Below, in pieces: positions 14,640 through 64,000 of a DNA stretch of 64,000 nt (the first letter of the stretch is position 1; each line of letters begins with the position of its first letter). A model generated the notes under the pieces. That model was not told the DNA's origin. It saw only the letters and a list, made by a program, of their open reading frames with translations, and made no database searches. The DNA is taken from contig JAWDGP010001363.1 of assembly GCA_033675545.1 (NCBI GenBank), forward strand, positions 257,501-321,500, read 5' to 3'. Position numbers and translations under genes: made by a program. Source of the DNA: Elysia crispata. Its lineage: Eukaryota > Mollusca > Gastropoda > Plakobranchidae.

Positions 14640-16239
14640 GATAATTTAATTGTAGTATCGAATAAATAGATAAATAAGATAATGGACATATGTGTATATT
14701 GAGTTTTAGATTAGGCAAATACTTAATAAGACAAATGAAAGAGGATAAAAAAAAATGTTGCCTAAAGAAAAGCACCAAAGTGGAGAAAATAGAAATCTCG
14801 GCCTGTAGTGAAGTAATTCCAGATTGGTTGATCCAGGTGTACAGCGACATGATTGGTGCCTATATCAGCAGTCGATAGAGAATGGAGAGGGCGGTGGAGA
14901 TTGAGATTATGGGTGGATAAGAGGAGATGAGTCTCAACCTGTGTATCTCCCTAGAGCGAGGTGAGTGTTAGGTCTAGTGCTGCTAACTGCTGGATTGGGA
15001 ATCACGACGCTTCTCGCCTTCTGTCGTACAGGCGGCCACTCACTGACTACCTAGTTCTTAGCATTGTACTTAGAAACTCCACTGGACAAGGGGAAGGAAC
15101 AGGCGGGAGAGAAAGATATAAGCAACAAAAAGAAATGAAAGGAGAAATCTACCTTAGAGAAAAGGTACAAGTTTGAAGCAAAACAATGTTGAAGATGAGG
15201 AAGAGGGAAAAAAAAAGAAGTTCCCAGTAAAAGGAAACAAGAAAATCTGAAGAGAACCTATGCTCACCACTCTGACTTGTAATAAAGTACAACATGGTAA
15301 ACTCTAAAAGATCCGTATTGATTTTCCGCCCTGGACTTTGTCTAGGACTTCCTGCTATGTTGAGAGACGAGCTCCTGCTGCAGCTCTGACATATTGATGT
15401 AAACGACAAATGTTTATTATACTAACACAAGAGACGGCCCTCGCTTCTATAGATTCTTTCATGCTGCAACACACTGAAGTTTGTTTGGAAAATTCTTTCA
15501 TGCACCAACTCAGAGAGGTTTGTTTGGATAATCATCAATGCCTTTTACGCTCTTACTATTTCCAAACCTCAAAAAAAATTATGATAATTGAATGCTGGTT
15601 ATTTTTTCTTACTTTCCACTTAAACACAAAGGAAGAATTGTTTGGAAAATCAATCTTTTCGTGAAAAATTAGAAACATGACATTTTGCTGGACTGTGTGC
15701 AAGACATACGTTGAATTCCTTTACCAAGACAAAGAAGAATAAAGAAGTTGATGAGTACGCACTTCCATCAATGGAAAGGAATAAACCTATTTAACCGATG
15801 CAGAATCAATTTTCTAGGTAGCGATAAAGTTGGTGCTTCCAGATATATTTAAAGATAAACAAGCATTAAGAGAGTTTCACAAGCACATGATTTTTTTTTC
15901 ATAACTCAAATTGTAAAGTGGCCAATGGCAATGAAATAAATAGATGTTCCAACTGTATGTGAAGCACTCTGTCATTTATTTCAACATGTATTAATTGAAA
16001 ATCCTGGGTAAAAAAGTTTGATTTTGTCTGTAAAGCGAAGTTAATTATCCCATGGATATTTCTCAGTCATCGATAGCCAACTTAGATTTAGATTTATTCA
16101 CAGTCAAAAGAAACCTAATTTATATCTTAACCTATACACTCAAATAAAAGAAAACATTCAGATGTCTGTTTATTTTTTCTAATGCCTATCCTATACCCTA
16201 GACAGAGCAAAGTGCCTCAATTTTTTATAGGGTACTCAC
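14640..16239. other. No confirmed gene; possible short terminal exon for truncated MDN1
   Basis: On the minus strand atatgtcag precedes a segment near 15388 that, joined to w43 in phase, would read KLQQELVSQHSRKS and stop. There is no midasin similarity and no AATAAA was seen soon after, so this is only a candidate. The rest is AT-rich without genes. Confidence 0.2.
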
Positions 16240-63339
<47,100 letters not shown>

Positions 63340-64000
63340 CTAAGAAAAAGAGTAAAAAAAATGCTTTTGTCCTCTCAAGATAAAGATTGTGGAAATCTTT
63401 CGATAGGTTACTGAGACTAAAGTAAAAGAGTGAGCATTCTCAATGGTAGCCAACACAGTTATTTACAGTAGCCAACCAAATCAACCACAATTTTTTGTGG
63501 AATACTGAATTTTCACAAATCTGGAAGATTGCAACAGGTTCGTTTAGGAGGAACATTGGATATTCAAAACAAATAATCCAATTCTTTAACTGGCACTTCT
63601 CACACACAAATATCTTTTAGAATAGATGTCACCAGAACATTCTCTAAGGTCATAAAGACGAGTTGGGAGGTCAGATATGTCTTGCCACATTGTAATTTGC
63701 TTATGTGGGTAACATCCTCTTTGAGTCTGAGACATGCATTGCATAAATCTATCTTTTCTATTCCATTAAGTCTCAACCAGGGGTCTGTGAAGCCATTCGT
63801 CAATTGGTCCTTTAAGCCACTCATCTCCATAAAAGTTCCTACCAAAAGCCTAATCCACAACTTGAAATCAAAGTGATACTTTAATCCTCACCATGAGTTT
63901 GAAATGCGGTGTGGATAAAAATCTAGATGTGAAATTTTTGTTTTCTGATGGATTTAACCAAAATATTCAGCATTCTTGATTTTCTGGTGTTTCAGTCTAC

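Noticed and set aside
63600..63860. 86-codon minus-strand frame (LRLNGIEKIDLCNACLRLK)
   Set aside because: Looks vaguely like repeat-derived coding sequence but matches no family I can name and does not fit MDN1 phase.
63889..63941. Possible further MDN1 exon (NFTSRFLSTPHFKLM before gtgagg) that might encode the AAA1 sensor strand
   Set aside because: The peptide only loosely resembles the family (P.F.L), the acceptor has no pyrimidine tract, and no exon connecting it to w1 with the expected WxKI helix was found.

Overview
This is eukaryotic nuclear DNA from an invertebrate, most likely a gastropod mollusc. It is AT-rich, with long CT/GA, ATT, AGT and TA microsatellites, many minisatellites, short exons in GT-AG introns, and piggyBac and non-LTR element remains. 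No bacterial gene organisation, operon or CRISPR array is visible. The species assignment is inference from genome texture only.

The backbone is one large minus-strand gene, MDN1 (midasin/Rea1), the giant dynein-like AAA+ ATPase of 60S ribosome biogenesis. I placed 43 coding exons between 63339 (5' side) and 16240 (3' side). All have GT-AG borders and continuous phase, and together they give 6610 coding nt, about 2203 codons. They start near the end of AAA1, contain all of AAA2 to AAA6, and end in the stalk/linker region. The N-terminus and most of AAA1 lie beyond base 64000. The linker remainder, D/E-rich tail and MIDAS domain are missing: the 16 kb below base 16240 contain no recognisable MDN1 exon.

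Within MDN1 introns are: (a) an intact single-exon class A GPCR gene on the plus strand (27618-29207); (b) a piggyBac-type element at 21734-25684 with matching terminal repeats and flanking TTAA, whose dead transposase carries 23 in-frame copies of a 21-residue repeat; (c) a second decayed piggyBac transposase (about 53838-56994) expanded by 19 copies of a 50-bp repeat; (d) non-LTR retrotransposon relics (about 39860-40870 and 31770-31940); (e) several clean minisatellites (79 bp x7, 44 bp x8, 87 bp x3, 60 bp x9). The 87-bp array duplicates the 3' end of an MDN1 exon together with its splice donor.

Bases 1 to about 16200 are repeat-dominated and hold no gene I can support: large CT/GA arrays, ATT and GATA/GACA arrays, a 32-bp array, a 65-bp satellite of about 21 copies, a degenerate 53-bp array and several T-run/G-run junctions.
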